Source: Agelaius tricolor (Eukaryota; Chordata; Aves; Passeriformes; Icteridae). From it: a DNA stretch of 64,000 nucleotides. The notes below the pieces were generated by a model that made no database searches, was not told the DNA's origin, and saw only the letters and a program-made list of their open reading frames with translations. The translations under genes and the position numbers were made by a program. Below are positions 47,758 to 61,299 of the stretch, piece after piece; the first letter of the stretch is position 1; each line of letters starts with the position of its first letter. Location: contig JALJCS010000022.1 of NCBI GenBank assembly GCA_023055355.1, forward strand, positions 10,981,501 to 11,045,500. Direction: 5' to 3'.

Positions 47758-48689
47758 ACCCCATGAGGTTCCTAATGGAGAAAATAAGGATTCAGTGGTT
47801 GATTTTATGCTTCTATTAATGGGATTACTTTGCAAATCCCCATTTTGTTGCTACACAGATCCAGGTGCCAGCAAAGAGGGTATCTTTGCACACAAAGGTG
47901 AATTAGGTCTTTTCTGCTGACCAGACCTCTCCTGTTCCATGCTTTGCCTATCATGAAATGTGCCATGAAGTGGTGATGTTGCATCCGCCCTGCTCAGGCA
48001 GCTGACACAAACTCTGTGTACACAAACACACATAAAGATGTGTCATCATATGCTAGAGAGGCATTTTCTTGTGTCAAGGTTGAGTCCTGGATTCACAGCT
48101 GAAAGGGAGTAGCTGGCTGTCCTGGATGGGGAGCAAGGATGGTGTTTCCTGTTCCAGTGTGGGGTCGGTGCTTTCTCACTCAGGCACTGTTGCAGAGCAG
48201 TCAAACGCAGATGAGTGCCTCTCTCAATTCCCTGTGTCGTGCCAGGCCTGCTCTCAGCAGCTGGGAGTAAAATGAAGTAACTCCTGCTTGCCAGGAGAGG
48301 TCAGAGGTGTGTCTGTGTTTTTCAGAATGACTTATTTAGTACACTTAGAAAATCAAGGCACGCGGTGAGGAGAGACAGAAAATAAACAAGCGACGGGCAG
48401 GATAAATTAAAAATAAATAAAATGTGCTGATTTGGTGCTGAGGTTAGTTTAAAATCTGATATATAAGATATACAAAGGTGCTGCCTTTGCCTTTAGCCTT
48501 TGGTGACAGCGAGTTCTGTGCTGCACCCGAGCACCTCTGGATGGCATCGTTGGCTCATGCACATCACTGTGAGCCACAGCCTGGGGCTTCCCCACCATCC
48601 TGGGCTGTTTGTCCAAAAGCCTTTTAAAGCACAGAGCTGCCAGGGTTTTGCTGCGGGTGTTGGTGGAGTGCTGGTGTGGTGGGATTGCC

Positions 48690-49055
48690 ACAGGTTTCAA
48701 TAAGAGCATCACTGAAAGGTTTGGGTTGGGGTTGTCCCCCTCCTTCCTCACCCAGAGGATGTCCCAAGGTGCACAAGGGTGCTTGGGGCAGCTCTCCTGC
48801 TTTCAGGGCTCAGTGCAGTTTACATGGACAATTTAGGAAAAGGTTCTTCCCCCAGAGGGTGCTGGCACTGCCCAGGCTCCCCAGGGAATGGGCACAGCCC
48901 TGAGGCTGCCACAGCTCCAGGAGTATGGACAGCACTGCCAGGGCCAGGGTGGGATTGCTGGGGTGCCTGTGCAGGGCCAGGAGCTGGACTGGTGATCCCT
49001 GGGTCACTTTCCAGCTCAGGATGCTCTCTGAGTCTACAGTTCTGTGGTTTCCAGG
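48690..49055 (+). mobile_element. CR1 LINE fragment
   Basis: Sense CR1 blocks: AGGTTCTTCCCCCAGAGGGT, TGGCACTGCCCAGGCTCCCC, GGCCAGGAGCTGGACTGGTG and CTCTGAGTCTACAGTTCTGT. The layout is parallel to the copy at 10445-10805. Confidence 0.78.
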
Positions 49056-52000
49056 TCTGCTGCCCACCCAGTGCCCACCCAGGCTATGCAGGGATGTGCC
49101 CTGGGGTTGCCTCCTCCCCAGGCTCTCACCCCCCTGGCCTCTGCAAAGTCTCTCCACTGTGGGCTGCTCCCAGCATGAGATTCAAAACATGGGTTAAACA
49201 TTCAGTTTTGTACCACCTTGCATGGAGTCCTGCAAGTTGGCTCTTTTGTCCTGCTTCTCTTGGATCTTTAAAGTCAATTAAAATCTGTGCAGCCTATTTC
49301 CTTTAATGTGACACAGTTTTCCTGTTTCCCCCTCCATCTCAAGTGCTGAACTCTTTCTCAGTAGCCAAAGCAGGCACAGATCAGTCCAAGAAAAGCTATA
49401 AATAATGAAACAGAATAAAACTTCTGCTGGCACAAATCAGGGCAAAAGTTGGGGAGGTGAGGGGATAAGATTGGTGTGTGGGGTGACCTGACACAGGGTG
49501 AATAGCTGTGCTGGCCTTTCCTGGGTGTGAATTCCATTTGTAAAGGGTCAGTCTGGGCTGCAGGCTTCTCCTGTCTGTTTGTCCCGTGCCCAGGACAGAC
49601 CAGGCCATTGCTGCAGGCTCCTGAGGGCTCTGAGATTTGTCAGCATTGGGAAATGTGGTGCCAGTTCCAGAATTTCTGTGCACACCTGGCCAACATCTTT
49701 CCCATCTAGGGAAGAGCATGTTCTTGTCTTCCAGCTCAGGGCATGTGCTAATTCCACTTGCAGCTAATTGGCCTTGACATCAAACCAATGATTCCCACAA
49801 TAACTATTGATTCTTCAGTGCTGTGTAATATCCTCATTCCTTTTTGTAGGCTGCAAGTTAGAGCAGAGAAAAATGACTTTGAGGCTTTTCCAAGTGTCTC
49901 CCTGTGCCTCTGGAAGCAGCTTCCAGGTGCATCAGATGGATCTTGGCAGGGGGTAAGAATTGCTTCCCCCCTTCTACTCGTTGTTATTTAGAGATTTTGA
50001 TTTGTAAATAATGGATTTTCCATTGCTGGTGTGTGGCAGCAGCCAGGAATATTCATGGCCCACTGCCCCTGCTCACCTGTGGGCTCTGGGCTGGCTTTGT
50101 GTGGATTCATCCCCTCTCAGTGCCCTCCTGGGCTTTCCTTCCTTGGATTAGGGATTAATCTGGTGGCCATGGCTGATGCTGACAGCAGTGAGCATCCCTG
50201 AGCTGCCTCATTACAGACATCAAGGATTGCCCAGGGATGGAGGCCCTGGGAGCTGCCATCTCCTGCCAGCTCTGCCACTGTTCTCCACAACTGGGTCAGG
50301 TTACTTCATGTGTCCCTACTTTTTAATTATCCTCTGAGAATAATTACCCTGACTTCCTTAATAAAGTGGCTTGTGATCTGTTCCTCTTGCCTGGTTAAAG
50401 AAAACCCAGAGAATTTGTAGTAAATTGGCTTACCAGGAGAGAAATCAAAACGTGACCAAGACAGAAGTTGGGGCAGAGAAGTCTTTTGGACTGACTAAGG
50501 ATTGGGAAAAGCAGGTTCTGTCATTAAATGAAATTACAAAATTATTCTTAAAAAACACCCCACACACAGATAAATTCACTGCTGTCACTGTGTCATTCAG
50601 TGACACTCATGACAATTTCTGTGCAGAAAGTCACCTCTTGCTGCTCTGCAGGGAAGGAGCATCCCTCCACCCTCCCTTTCCTGCTCCCTGTGTTACCAAC
50701 CCAGCCAAGATGAGCAATTTTATGAGTTCTTTCCCACCTCTTGGGTACTAGCAGTGTGTCATGAGAATGAGCAGGCAGACACTCCCTTTGTGCAGAAACA
50801 CAACCAGAGGCATTCCTAGGGCCTCACATCCTGATCATTAAGCCTGTGTCAAGTATTAAATGGAAAGAGTTCCAACCCATATTTGCACTGTGAAAAGCTG
50901 TATTACAATTCATGCTGGTTAATGTCTTAAGCAATGTTTGTTAAAGCTGGAGTCAGTGAGTTGGTTGTGGTGGCTGATTGCAGGCAGGGCCAAGGCACAG
51001 CCTTATCACCCTTTACTGCATATTCAAATTATGGTTTGCTCTGTCTGTGAGAGGATCTTCACATGGTTTTATCAATTGCTTGACCACAGTTTGGTTACCA
51101 TAATACTTGAATCAGCTTTGTAGAGGAAGCTCAGAGTAAATCCTGCAGTGCCTTAGTGTGCACATCTGATCACATCCTTCCACCTTCCCAGGGTATTCCA
51201 GTGTCCAGTCACAGAAATTACTAACTCATGCATGAATTTAATTATCTTCAGCCTGAAAGAGAAGTGGGAGTTTGAGGGGGGTTTATTAGCAGATAATTTA
51301 TTTATTGGTAGCATAATAAACCTCGAGGGAGCAGTGTGTGCTCAGGACACACCCTGAGTATCAGAAAAGAGATCAATCTGCAATGAGAGCAGGAGAAATA
51401 AAGGAGGAATGGATCAGGTGAGTGAGGAAAAGCAACATTCCTCAGGCCCTGACAGTTCTGCTCTCTGCCTGTCCCTGGCAGCCCCTGGCAAGGGAGGCAG
51501 TGTGCGCTCTGCAGCCTGGCACTGACCACATCTGCTGCAATTTTGCTTCCCCTCTTGCCTCACATCCTCCCAGCTCAGGCAGCAGCAGAGGCAGCTCAGG
51601 TTTCTGTTTCTCCTCTTCTGAAGCTGATAAAGGGCTGGAAGGGGAGGAGCTGGTGCCAGTTTCTGCCACCTTGAAGCCAGAGGCAGCAGGACCTGGGGGG
51701 GACACGTGGCTCAGCTGGTTTGGTGTATGGGACTAAAGCACTTCCAGGCCCTCTCTGACAGCACCCAAAGCTAATGGCCTTTCTTCTTTCATCCCCTTCT
51801 GCTCTGGTGCCTGCCTGTCTTGGCAGGACGTGCTCTTCCAGCCTGGGCTGGCAGCCACCCTCCCTCCCTCCCCAGCTCCTGCCCTGCCTCAGCAGCACCA
51901 GAGCCTTTGGCAGCTGCTTGCTTGTCCAAAGTGTTTTCCTTTCCCTCCTGCTGCAGTTCCTGAGCTGAGCTGGTGCTGGTGGCAGTTCAGGGCTTTTCCA

Positions 52001-52787
52001 GGGCTTCCACAGGCTGTGTCCAGCACCAGCACCTGTGGCCTGAGCAGCACAGCACAGGGGATGGTCCTCACTTGTTTTTGTCCCTGTTTTTATCCCTTTT
52101 CTCAGCACCTGCACAAGGCTGCAGTGGAACATTCCCCAGTGAAGGAGCCTTTCTCAACACTTGTCCCTTGCAGAACACTGAGCTGCATCAGCTTGTCCAG
52201 CCTTTGGCAGCATTGATGAATTCCATACCAAAGGAAAACCACTGTATTTCTGTGAAAATGCAGCTGAGAGTGCTGAAATGTGCTGTAGAAAGGGCACAGC
52301 TGGGACAGCTGCACAATTGGGGTTTCACTAGAGATTTCCTTTTTTTTAAGCACGGGTTCCTCCTCTCTGCTGGTCTTTTTCCTGTAGCTAAATGTCCTCC
52401 AGGCTCTTTGGTGCTGCAGGGAGTCCTCTCAGACTGCTCTGATTGATAAAACCAAGGCAGAGCATTGTTTTCAAAGGCAGAGAGAAGCAAATAAGAGAGA
52501 GGCAGGCCAAGTCAGCTGCTGATGTAACTCCCTTGAAGCAAATGCTTCAATATCTGAAGTTTAATCTGGCTTGGGCCCTTGCTTGTGCTGTAAACACACT
52601 CATGAGCAGCAGTGCCAGAACAGTGCCTTGTGCTGGCACCCTGCAAGCACAGAGCACCTGAGCATTCCTGTTTGAATGCTGCTCTGTGTGCCCAGGGATG
52701 CTGGAGAGTCCCTGCAGGCCCAGCCAGTGACATTTATATTTTTTTTCTCTACGAGTGGGTTCAGCCAACAAACCCAGAGTGGCTGCC

Positions 52788-52925
52788 TGCCTCCCCTGGA
52801 AGTGTCCAGGGCCAGGTTGGACAGGGCTTGGAGCAGCCTGGGCTAGTGGAAGGTGTCTCAGAAGGTGGAACTGGATGGGCTTTAAGGTCCCTTCCAACCC
52901 AAACCAATCAATTCTGTGATTCCAG
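52788..52925 (+). mobile_element. CR1 LINE 3'-end fragment
   Basis: Sense CR1: AAGTGTCCAGGGCCAGGTTG, AGGGCTTGGAGCAGCCTGGG, CCTTCCAACCCAAACCAATC, and a TTCTGTGATTCC end. Confidence 0.88.
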
Positions 52926-53154
52926 CAGCTGCAGAAGGGATGCAGACTGATTTTATTGGGGTGCAGGGGACAGGGGCTGCCAGCCCTGAGGCACAGGAGC
53001 TGCTGCCCTCCAGCAGCCTCTGCTGGGCTGGCTCTCACCCCTCTGGGAGCGTGGTGGGACTGACAGAGTTAAAACAAAGCAGCCAGCAAAAAAACAAAGT
53101 GCCAGCTGTGGGTCTGCTGCAGCCTGGGATGCGTGAGGGTGCTGGGGTGCTGCA

Positions 53155-53468
53155 TCCTGGGATGTGTGTGTGTTTGTGAGTCTGTGTTTGTGAGTGCTGG
53201 TGCTGGTGTGTGTTTGTGTGTGTGAGTGTGTGTTTGTGTTTGTGAGTGCTGGTGTGCTGCAGCCTGGGCTCTGTGTGTCTGTGTTTGTGAGTGTGTGTGT
53301 TTGTGAGTGCTGGTGTGTGTCTGTGTTTGTGTGTGTGAGTGTGTGTTTGTGAGTGCTGATTTGTGTCTGTGTTTGTGTGTGTGAGTGTGTGTTTGTGTTT
53401 GTGAGTGCTGGTGTGTGTTTGTGTTTGTGAGTGCTGGTGTGTGTGTCTGTGAGTGCTGGTGTGCTGCA
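53155..53468. repeat. TG-rich imperfect minisatellite
   Basis: About 310 bp built from GTGTGTGTTTGTGAGTGCTG-like units of variable length, with TGTCTGTGTTTG spacers. A GTGCTGCA(G/T)CCTGGG block recurs at about 53115, 53145 and 53255. It creates Thr/His-rich open frames on the minus strand that are not genes. Confidence 0.92.
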
Positions 53469-53929
53469 GCAGGAGCTCCAGTGCAGGGTGGGTGACAGGA
53501 GGAGGCTGTGGGGTGCAGGCAGCTCTGCCCTGCTCTGGCTGGGTGCAGACAGCCTGGGACGTGACTCACAGTCACACTTTGCCCCCAAACCATCCCAATT
53601 GTTGCTTGTCTGTGGTTTCCAGTGGCTGTCACAGCAGGGTTGGCTCCACCTCAGCCCTGCTGAGAGGAGCTGGTTCAGCACAGGGGCTGGTGCTGCTGCT
53701 TGGGGTCTGCATCCTCTGGGCCTTTGAACCAAAAGTCTCCCTACAAAACAGGCTGTGTGTGTCTGTGAGGAGCAGGGAAGAGCCTGGCTGCTCTTTGGGT
53801 GGATCTGCAGCTCATCCCAAAGGCTTTTCCTTACTTCTCTGCTTTGTGTGCACAGTGAAACATCACTTGCTTAAATGGCCACAGCACAGCACAGGCGCTG
53901 GCTGATCAGGGGATGCAATTAGGGAAATT

Positions 53930-54262
53930 AGTGCAATGAGTCTGATGAGGAGCAGCTGGGGGGGCTCAGCCTGGAGGAAAGGGAGCTCAGGGGGGACCTT
54001 CTTGGTCTGTAACTGCTTGGGAGGAGGCTGCAGCCAGGTGAGTGTCAGCCTCTTCTCCCAGGTGACAACAGGACAGGAGGAAATGACCTCAAGCTGTGCC
54101 TTGGGAGGATTAGGTTGGATTTTGGGGAAAAATTCTTCACAAAAAGGTTTGTGCAGCCCTGGCACAGCTGCCCAGGACAGTGGTGGAGTCCCCATCCCTG
54201 GAGGGATTTAAAAACTGTGTGGATGTGGCACCTGGGGCTGTGGGTCAGTGGCACTGACAGGA
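53930..54262 (+). mobile_element. CR1 LINE fragment
   Basis: Sense CR1 of the subfamily with GGCTCAGCCTGGAGGAAAGG, GACAACAGGACAGGAGGAAA, TTCTTCACAAAAAGG, and CATCCCTGGAGGGATTTAAA blocks. It is related to the antisense copy at 4731-5075 rather than to the GGTTTGGGTTGG type. Confidence 0.85.
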
Positions 54263-57200
54263 ATTTGGGGAGGCAGGGTGGGCTGATGGAGGTGTCAGAG
54301 CCAGGTGGGAGCTCCCAGGCTGCAGCCACAGGGCCCTTCTCCATGCCCATTCCCAGTGCAGGGACACATTTCTCACTGGGAATTTCCAGAGGGCTCTGTG
54401 GGGCAGGACACAGCCAGCAGCCTCGTGGAATAACAAGAACTGTCCAGCTCAGCTGTTGGCTGCACAACAGAGTCCAGGCCTAAAAATAGGAGGATGTCTG
54501 ACCCCAAAGTGAAGGATTTTCACTTGAAACCCAGCCTGGCACCCACCCAGGGTGACATCATCCAGAGGGGAAGTTGGAAAAGCTTCCAAACTCGTTGCTT
54601 TCCGTGGAGAAGTGCTAAATGCATGTGTCAGCAGATAATCCAGCAGCACATTTGCTGTGGCCATGAATCAGGGGAGAGAGGAACTGGGAAGGAAGGACCT
54701 GAAGGGGGAGGAACAGGATTGGAGCTGCAGGTTGGAAAGGAGTTTTGGGAGTGTTGCCTGTGTACAGCTTTAGGATAGATGTTAAAGTCCATTCAGGCTG
54801 AGTCTGTCCTGTGAGGATGACATTTTTCTTTCCTTTGAAGTGTGCTAAAAGTTACTGTGCTGCTCTCAAGGTTCTGGCTGTGAAACCACCCAGTGGTGTG
54901 TGGTGATATTGGCCACAGCTGTGCACGATTTGGATTTTCAAGTGCCTGGATACTGCTGGAGGTGGCCATGGAAGCATCTGAGGTGCCCAGGTGCTGACTG
55001 ACTGCCTTGGTTTCACCTCTCTGATATTTGCAGCAGCTTTTCCCAGGCTAACCTTCAGGGATTTGGTCCAAATCTGTGCTCACATGGCATGGGTGACCTT
55101 GCTGCTGCTGTTCTGTGCTTGAACACAGCTCCTCATGCTTCTGTGCTGAGCTGCTTTTTCTTCTGTAAAAGTGACAGTGTGTATGAAATGTGGTGGCAGC
55201 TTTCCTCTGGAGCTTGGTGTCTTTTCCCTGTGGATGCTGCCAGGCAGCTCCTGTGCTCACCCTCTAACGAGGGCACCTTTCCCTCAGTGCTGAAATCTGC
55301 AGCTCTTTGCAGAGGATGAAAGCTGAGTGTGATATGAGGAGTCTCCTCTATCTGTTTCCCTTCTGCCTTTTAAATTCTCATTATGTATTTATGATGCTGT
55401 TGTAGCAGGGATGCCTGGAGCACAACCATGGGCACTGTTTGGTCTCTGGGTCCCCAGTGAAGCTGGAAAAGCTGCTGTTGTTGTGTAAACACTGTGTCAA
55501 GAGCTGATTTCATGTGTGCTGCTGGGCATTTTCACCCAACTCTGATAATGAAAAGAGGAAAGGAGTTTTGCCATGTCAACACAGACATCTGATAGGAAAC
55601 CAATTTATTGGGTAGAGACTGAGAACGGGGTTCAGGCACACCAGCCCTTCCTTCTTGGGGTTTTAGCACTCTCAGATCATGACAGCAGTGACACTGGCTG
55701 TGTGCTGGGAAATGATGTGCCTGTGGTGGCAGAGGTGCTGCACTGGCACTGCCTGAGCCTGGGGCAGGCAGTGATACCCAGGCAGGGTCAGGAATTTAAT
55801 TCCATGCCAACACCAAATACAAGGAGGTCAAGCTCCCAGGGGATTGACCAGTTTTTTTCCATGGTTTACCCTTTTTCTGCATGAAATCTTGAAGCCTGCC
55901 TGACCCAGGGACAGATCTCTGCTTGCAGCCAGGCTGTGAAACCTCTGAGCTTTTGATCCCTGGCACTCCTGATGAGGCACAGCCCAAGTGGAGCAGCTGG
56001 GTGAGTGGCAGGGGCCTAAACCTGAGCAGCTGGGATAAATCTGGCACTCCAGGAGTGAATGGCAGTCCTGCTGCAGCACAGAGCCTTCATTCCAGTGAGC
56101 ATTAGTGGAGCTGACAGACGTGAGAGTGAGCACACACTGGACGAGCCAGCTCTCGTTCTTGCAGACGGAGCACTTTTATTTTTCCTTGCTGGTTGAGATG
56201 TTCTAGCAAACACTCGACTTCCCTGTCATCCATAAACTATGTGGAGAGGTGGGGAGTTGCCTTTTTACCCAAGCTAATGGACTTCTGCTTTGAAAAGTCC
56301 CTTCCTGCAGTTTTTGGCATGACTGATCGCTCTGTTCTCAACAGCCCCTGAGCTTCGTGATGCAGTAGTTTTGTACAAAGCTGTATTCTTATGTGCATAA
56401 GCTCTTAGAGTTCTTTGAAAACACATCCCTAGATGTCTGTGCTGTGGTTTAAGGGAGGGTTGGAGATGGGCCTTGCCTGGAGGAGGGAGTGGGTTCTGGG
56501 GCTGTGAGGCAGTGGCCAGAGGCGCTGGCAGACACGGCGCTGGCCAGCGCTGCTGCACGTAGCACGAGCTGTCAGATCACATGCAGATAAAAACACTGCA
56601 TGTTAAAGGACCATTACAGCATGAATTGAGCCATATTGTGCATTTACTCTGAGGAGCAGTGCTTGGTGAAACACATCCCCTTCCCTGTGCTGAGTCCTCA
56701 TTTCCCCATTGCACACTTGTGGGGGACTCATAGAACAGCACCTTCCCCTCTCCAGTCATCTCTGTTTTTCTGTTGCCTTTCTGGTCGTTAAACACAAGCA
56801 TAATAAATGCATTTATTTCTGGAGCAGAGCTTTGCAATCCTTCCCTGTGCACCAGGGCCAAGAGGCTCAGCTCAGAGCTGGCACTGGCCACAGGGCTGTG
56901 TGCTCACGTGCTCGCTCTGAAAGGACGCGAGCATTTTGTGCAAACATATGTTGGAAATGCCACTCGTGACCGCCTCAGGGCCATCGTGTGGGCTCAGCCC
57001 TGCTGCAGATGGGCTCCCAGCTGGCCCTGGGCAGGCACTCAGAAAATCCCAGTGCCCTGAGGAAAGCCTGGGAACCACAGCGTGGCGTGGCAGAGGGAGA
57101 ATCCGCTCCTCTGCGGGGCAGCACTGACCTTTGTGATCACAAAGGCATCTCTGCCTCCCTCCATCAGGCAGCAGTGATCAGCCACAGGGGCTGCTCTCCT

Positions 57201-58164
57201 CTGGGGCTCCTCTTCCCCCTGTCCTGGCTCCTGGGAGAGGAGTGAGAGGACAGGTTTTGGCTGAGGATGGGGAGGCCAGCTCCTGTTCATACAAAATGGG
57301 TACAAAGACCTCAGTGGAAAGGGGGGGGGAAAAAAACCCTGTCTGCATTTCAATCAGCCTAATTAAAGTGGCTTTTTGCAGGGGCTGGCAGGCCCAGAGT
57401 GATTTGTGCAATTAATGCCTTTTGTGTTTGTGTGGTGGGGTTTTTTCTTACCTCACTCGTTTATGGGACCATCACCTATGTGTAATCTGTGCTTTTAAGG
57501 TTAGAAATAAGGGGCTGGATCCTCAGCTGCTCCAAGGAGTGGAGTAAATGGGGAGAGCTCTGCTGATTTACACCTGTGCTGCTCTGGATGTTTGGAAATA
57601 GCTTAGCAAGTGTAAAAGAGGGGGGAAAAAAAGGTTTCTCCATCCATCTGGAACACATTGCATCCATCAGGGGAAGGAGAGGCATTTGTGAGAGTGAACG
57701 CTTCATTTATCAGTGCATGAGCTATTGAAAAGCCTGGATGTAGCTGGGATAATTAGAACCCAGATTAGTCTTCTTGGAATGGAAAAGTAACGACAATCCT
57801 AATTTTACCAAATCCTCTGAAATTTATTGCCTATTTGTTTAACACCCCAGACCCTTTCCAACAGCAGGGGATCTGACAGATTTATGGAGGTGCAGTTTGG
57901 TAATCTGAATACTTGGGAGTTCATCTGCCTGGGCTGCTCTGGTTATTTTCACTGTCACCACTTGGAGGCCCTGGGAGCTGGGGATGCAGATGGGAGCACA
58001 GGGGAGGCACTCAAGCATTCTCCTTTCACTGGGCTCTGCAGGTGAGGAGGACCTGGCCAGCTTCAGCTGTGGGTGGGAAGGGACCAAAGCTCCTTCCTTC
58101 CCCTCTTCAGGACCTGCCCCTTTTTCTTTCCTGAATATTTGGTTTTTTTTTTTTCCCCTGGATG

Positions 58165-58317
58165 TTTCCCCCATCCCTGGAAATGTCCAAGGCCAGGCTG
58201 AATGGGGTTTGTTTGGAGCAACCTGGTCTAGTGGAAGGTGTCCCTGCTGGTGTCTGGATTGGAACTGGGTGGTTTTTAAGGTCCTTTCCAGTCCAAACCT
58301 TCCATGATTCTCTGTTA
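58165..58317 (+). mobile_element. CR1 LINE 3'-end fragment
   Basis: Sense CR1: GAAATGTCCAAGGCCAGGCT, GGTCTAGTGGAAGGTGTCCC, TTTTTAAGGTCCTTTCCAGT, CCATGATTCTCTG end. Confidence 0.87.
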
Positions 58318-59393
58318 GGAGAGGCAAGGTTCAGAAATTCCCCATGCAAGGAAGGTCAGAGTGCCCAGTATTTGGGGATATTTGGAGAGCTGACTGCAGT
58401 TACCCTGTGCCAAGCCATGGGTATCACCTGTCCCCCCCACAGTCTTATCAAACTGAAAACCTCTGCTAGAGGCAGGAATAGCAGCACAAGAAGGAAAATC
58501 CCTTTGGGGCAAAAGAGGCTTTTGTCCCAAACAAAAGAGGTTATCCAGAACCTGTGGAAAGGCAGGAAAAGGAGCAGAGCTCTGCACCTGGAAGCTTCAT
58601 TTGCTGCCATCATTTAATAAGAGAGGAAAATACCTGGGCTGGGTTTTTATAATTGTTTCTGGTCTTTTTTGTGATAAGTTCATAACTTTTAGGCCTGTCT
58701 GCATTTGTGGCTTTATGGGCTGTGCTGCCTTCTGGCTGAATATTTACTCTTTTCTTACCACAAAAGTCAGTGCCTTCCCAGTGCAGCAGGAGCTGAAACA
58801 CAGAGTCTTGATTTCCTGTTCAAATCTAATGCATTTGGGATTTTGGAGTTTTTGCAAGCACTCGCAAACCCCCAAACAACAAACCCTGAAAGCTGAAAAT
58901 GATTGTCCAAAGAAGAAGGAAAATTTCCTTTGCCTCCTTCTGAGTCAGGGGTTTAGTCCAAGGGGTTCAGCAGCACTTGAGGCCTTCATGCTTTAAGACA
59001 CAAGCCAGATTCTTCCTAATAAAATTCAAAAGGCATTTTTCCTTCGGGGCACAAGTTCTAATGTAAAATCTCCCACATTTTCCTACACCACTGTCAGGAA
59101 CTGGCCCCTGCTGGAGGTGGAGTGCAGAGTTAGCTCAGGCTGCCTGTCTGGAGGATTTTTCCTGCTGCACTTTGCACGGGAGCACACAGAGGGGGCCTTG
59201 TCAAAACAATTGTATAAATAAAAAATCCTTGTCACCAGGATTGCTGTGCTGTCCAGGATGGCCAGGACCCCTGCCAGGGGGCTCAGAGGCCCTGGCACAG
59301 AGCCCAGGATGCCCCTGTGGGTTTGATTATGACCCATGGAGCAAGTTTCCAACCTTAGATGAAGATCTGCAAGCCACAACAGTTTAAGCAGAA

Positions 59394-59808
59394 TGACAGT
59401 GAATTTATCACGGGGTGGAAAAGTAGATTTTGGGGTTTTCCAGAATGGGGGTTCAGGGGGCAAGAGGGAGGGATCTGGGCGTGTCCAGCCTTTCTCCTTC
59501 TCCTTCTTGGCCTCCATCTTCTGCTGTGATGGTGGCACTTTTGCATTGGTTTAGAGTAGAAGCTCACTGTCTAACATGGGTGATAGGTATTGGAAAGTAA
59601 TTGTAAATATTGTACAGGTAGTTTTTAGTATAAAAAGATAACACTGCCCTGGGGCAGGCAGAGTGCCTGGAACTGTCCTGCTGAGCAGACCTTGGCTGGA
59701 CAGGAGAAAGAATTTTATAGATAAGGAACAATAAACAACCTTGAGACTGAGACCTGAAGAGCTCTGACTCCTTCTTTGAGCACCAGGCTGGGAAAAGAGA
59801 CTTTAACA
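59394..59808 (+). mobile_element. LTR of a second ERV family, with TATA box and poly(A) signal
   Basis: About 415 bp, from TGACAGTGAATTTATCACGG to GACTTTAACA (TG..CA ends). TATAAAAAG is at 59629-59637 and AATAAA at 59730-59735, about 100 bp apart, the arrangement expected of a U3-R-U5 LTR in plus orientation. I recognise the layout from passerine genomes. Direct flanks (GCAGAA left, CATCTC right) do not match, so the left boundary may be wrong, or 59080-59393 may be a remnant of internal sequence whose 5' LTR is lost. Confidence 0.72.
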
Positions 59809-61299
59809 CATCTCAGGGTCACTGTGAGCAGTGAGAGACCCCCAGACAATCAGGGGGGGCTGGGATGTGTCTGGGGGTACCAGGAGGCTGCAGTGTCCCT
59901 GCTGCCAAAGCAGTGTCCCCACAGTGCTGTGCTCCCAGCCTCTGTGCTGCCATCCCCCCATGCCTGATCACATTTCTGCAGGTGTCCAAGCCCTGAAAAG
60001 TTTGGGGTGAGCTGTTGGATGGTGTGGGGCTGGTGGTTTACGAGGGACCATCTGTGCTTTGTCACCTGGACGTTACAAAAGAGTTGGCCTGAGTGAGACA
60101 AAGGAAGGAATTCTTGCATGTGCTTGGGGAAATGGTGGGGAGCAGCAAAAAATGAACCTCCCTTTGTCCAGAGCAGAGCAAGTGCCCTCAGTGCCAGCTC
60201 TGCCCCACATTGAACCCCCCTTAGGCAGATTGCTGATCCTGGGGGCCAGCAGCAGCTCCAAGGCTTAGGAAACCAAAGCCACTTCTGAGGGCTTTCTGTC
60301 TCCCAGGTTTCCTGCTGCAGCCCTGGCAGAAGTGGTGCCAGCCAGGGCTGTGGCAGTGGCTGTGGTGGTGCTGCAGCTGTGCAGCAGCTGTGGGCCAGGG
60401 AGTGCTGCCAGCTGTGTGTGGCAGCCCTGCCAGGCTGCAGAGATGAGCAGGCTCTGGTCCCTCCCTGTCTGAAGCCAGTGGGAGCCTCTCCATCACTCCT
60501 GGAAAACATCTTGCACCTCCCAAATCTTCCTGTTCTTTTTTCTTTTTTACTTTTAAAACATCACAGCCCACAGTCGCAAGAGGCAGGGCTGTTCCTGAAA
60601 TCCTGACCTGGGATTGTTTTCAGCTGCAAAATGCTGTGACAGTGTTCATGCTGTGTCTTGGGAGGGGATTTTCATGCTGTGTAAACGTGAGGTGTCCTAG
60701 AAGTTGCTCTTGGGGGGTTTTGGGGAGTGCATTGCAGGAGATGCTGAATAGGGAGGCTGAGGAGGGTGGGATGGAGTGACTCCCTTGGCTTCCATCAGGG
60801 CTTGGACCCTCTGTTCCAGCTGCAGTGAGCACCATTCAGCTCCAGAGTGCTGCACCCTCCTCCCACAGCCCTGTGTGGCCATTCCCAGGAGCTTTGTCCC
60901 TGCAAAGCACAGCCTGTCACCAGCAGGACAGGACAGTCAAAGGGCAGCAGTGGAGTTTGCCATAGAAACATTCAACCCTTACCCAGGCTGAATAATGATG
61001 CAGGGTGCCATTCCACACTGGGGGTGCTGCCTGGATCTGCTGCTGGATCTGATGGGATGGATGAGCAGCTGTGCAGCTCAGCTCCCTGGGGTTGTCCCAG
61101 TGCCTGTCCCTGCCTGGCTGCAGGTTGCTCAGGGAGGGGATTCTGGTTGTTCAGGGCTCTTGATGGGGTTCTCTGTGCCAGCCCCAGCTTGGGCTGTTCC
61201 TGCTGGCTTCAGGGAGGGTCGGCAGAGGCTCATCAGCAGTGCCAGCAGCTCCAGCTCCTCCTGACACTGCCTGCCTGCTCTCAGACTTCCTATACACTG

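Noticed and set aside
52953..53732. Thr/His-rich frames of 259 and 187 codons (minus)
   Set aside because: Products of the TG-rich minisatellite; repetitive composition only.
59083..59538. Possible internal retroviral coding remnant before the LTR at 59394
   Set aside because: No motif I can name in either strand; left as an open possibility in the LTR entry, not annotated as a gene.
59850..60509. 219-codon minus-strand frame
   Set aside because: No domain, no splice-compatible neighbours, ordinary GC-rich intronic sequence; likely chance.
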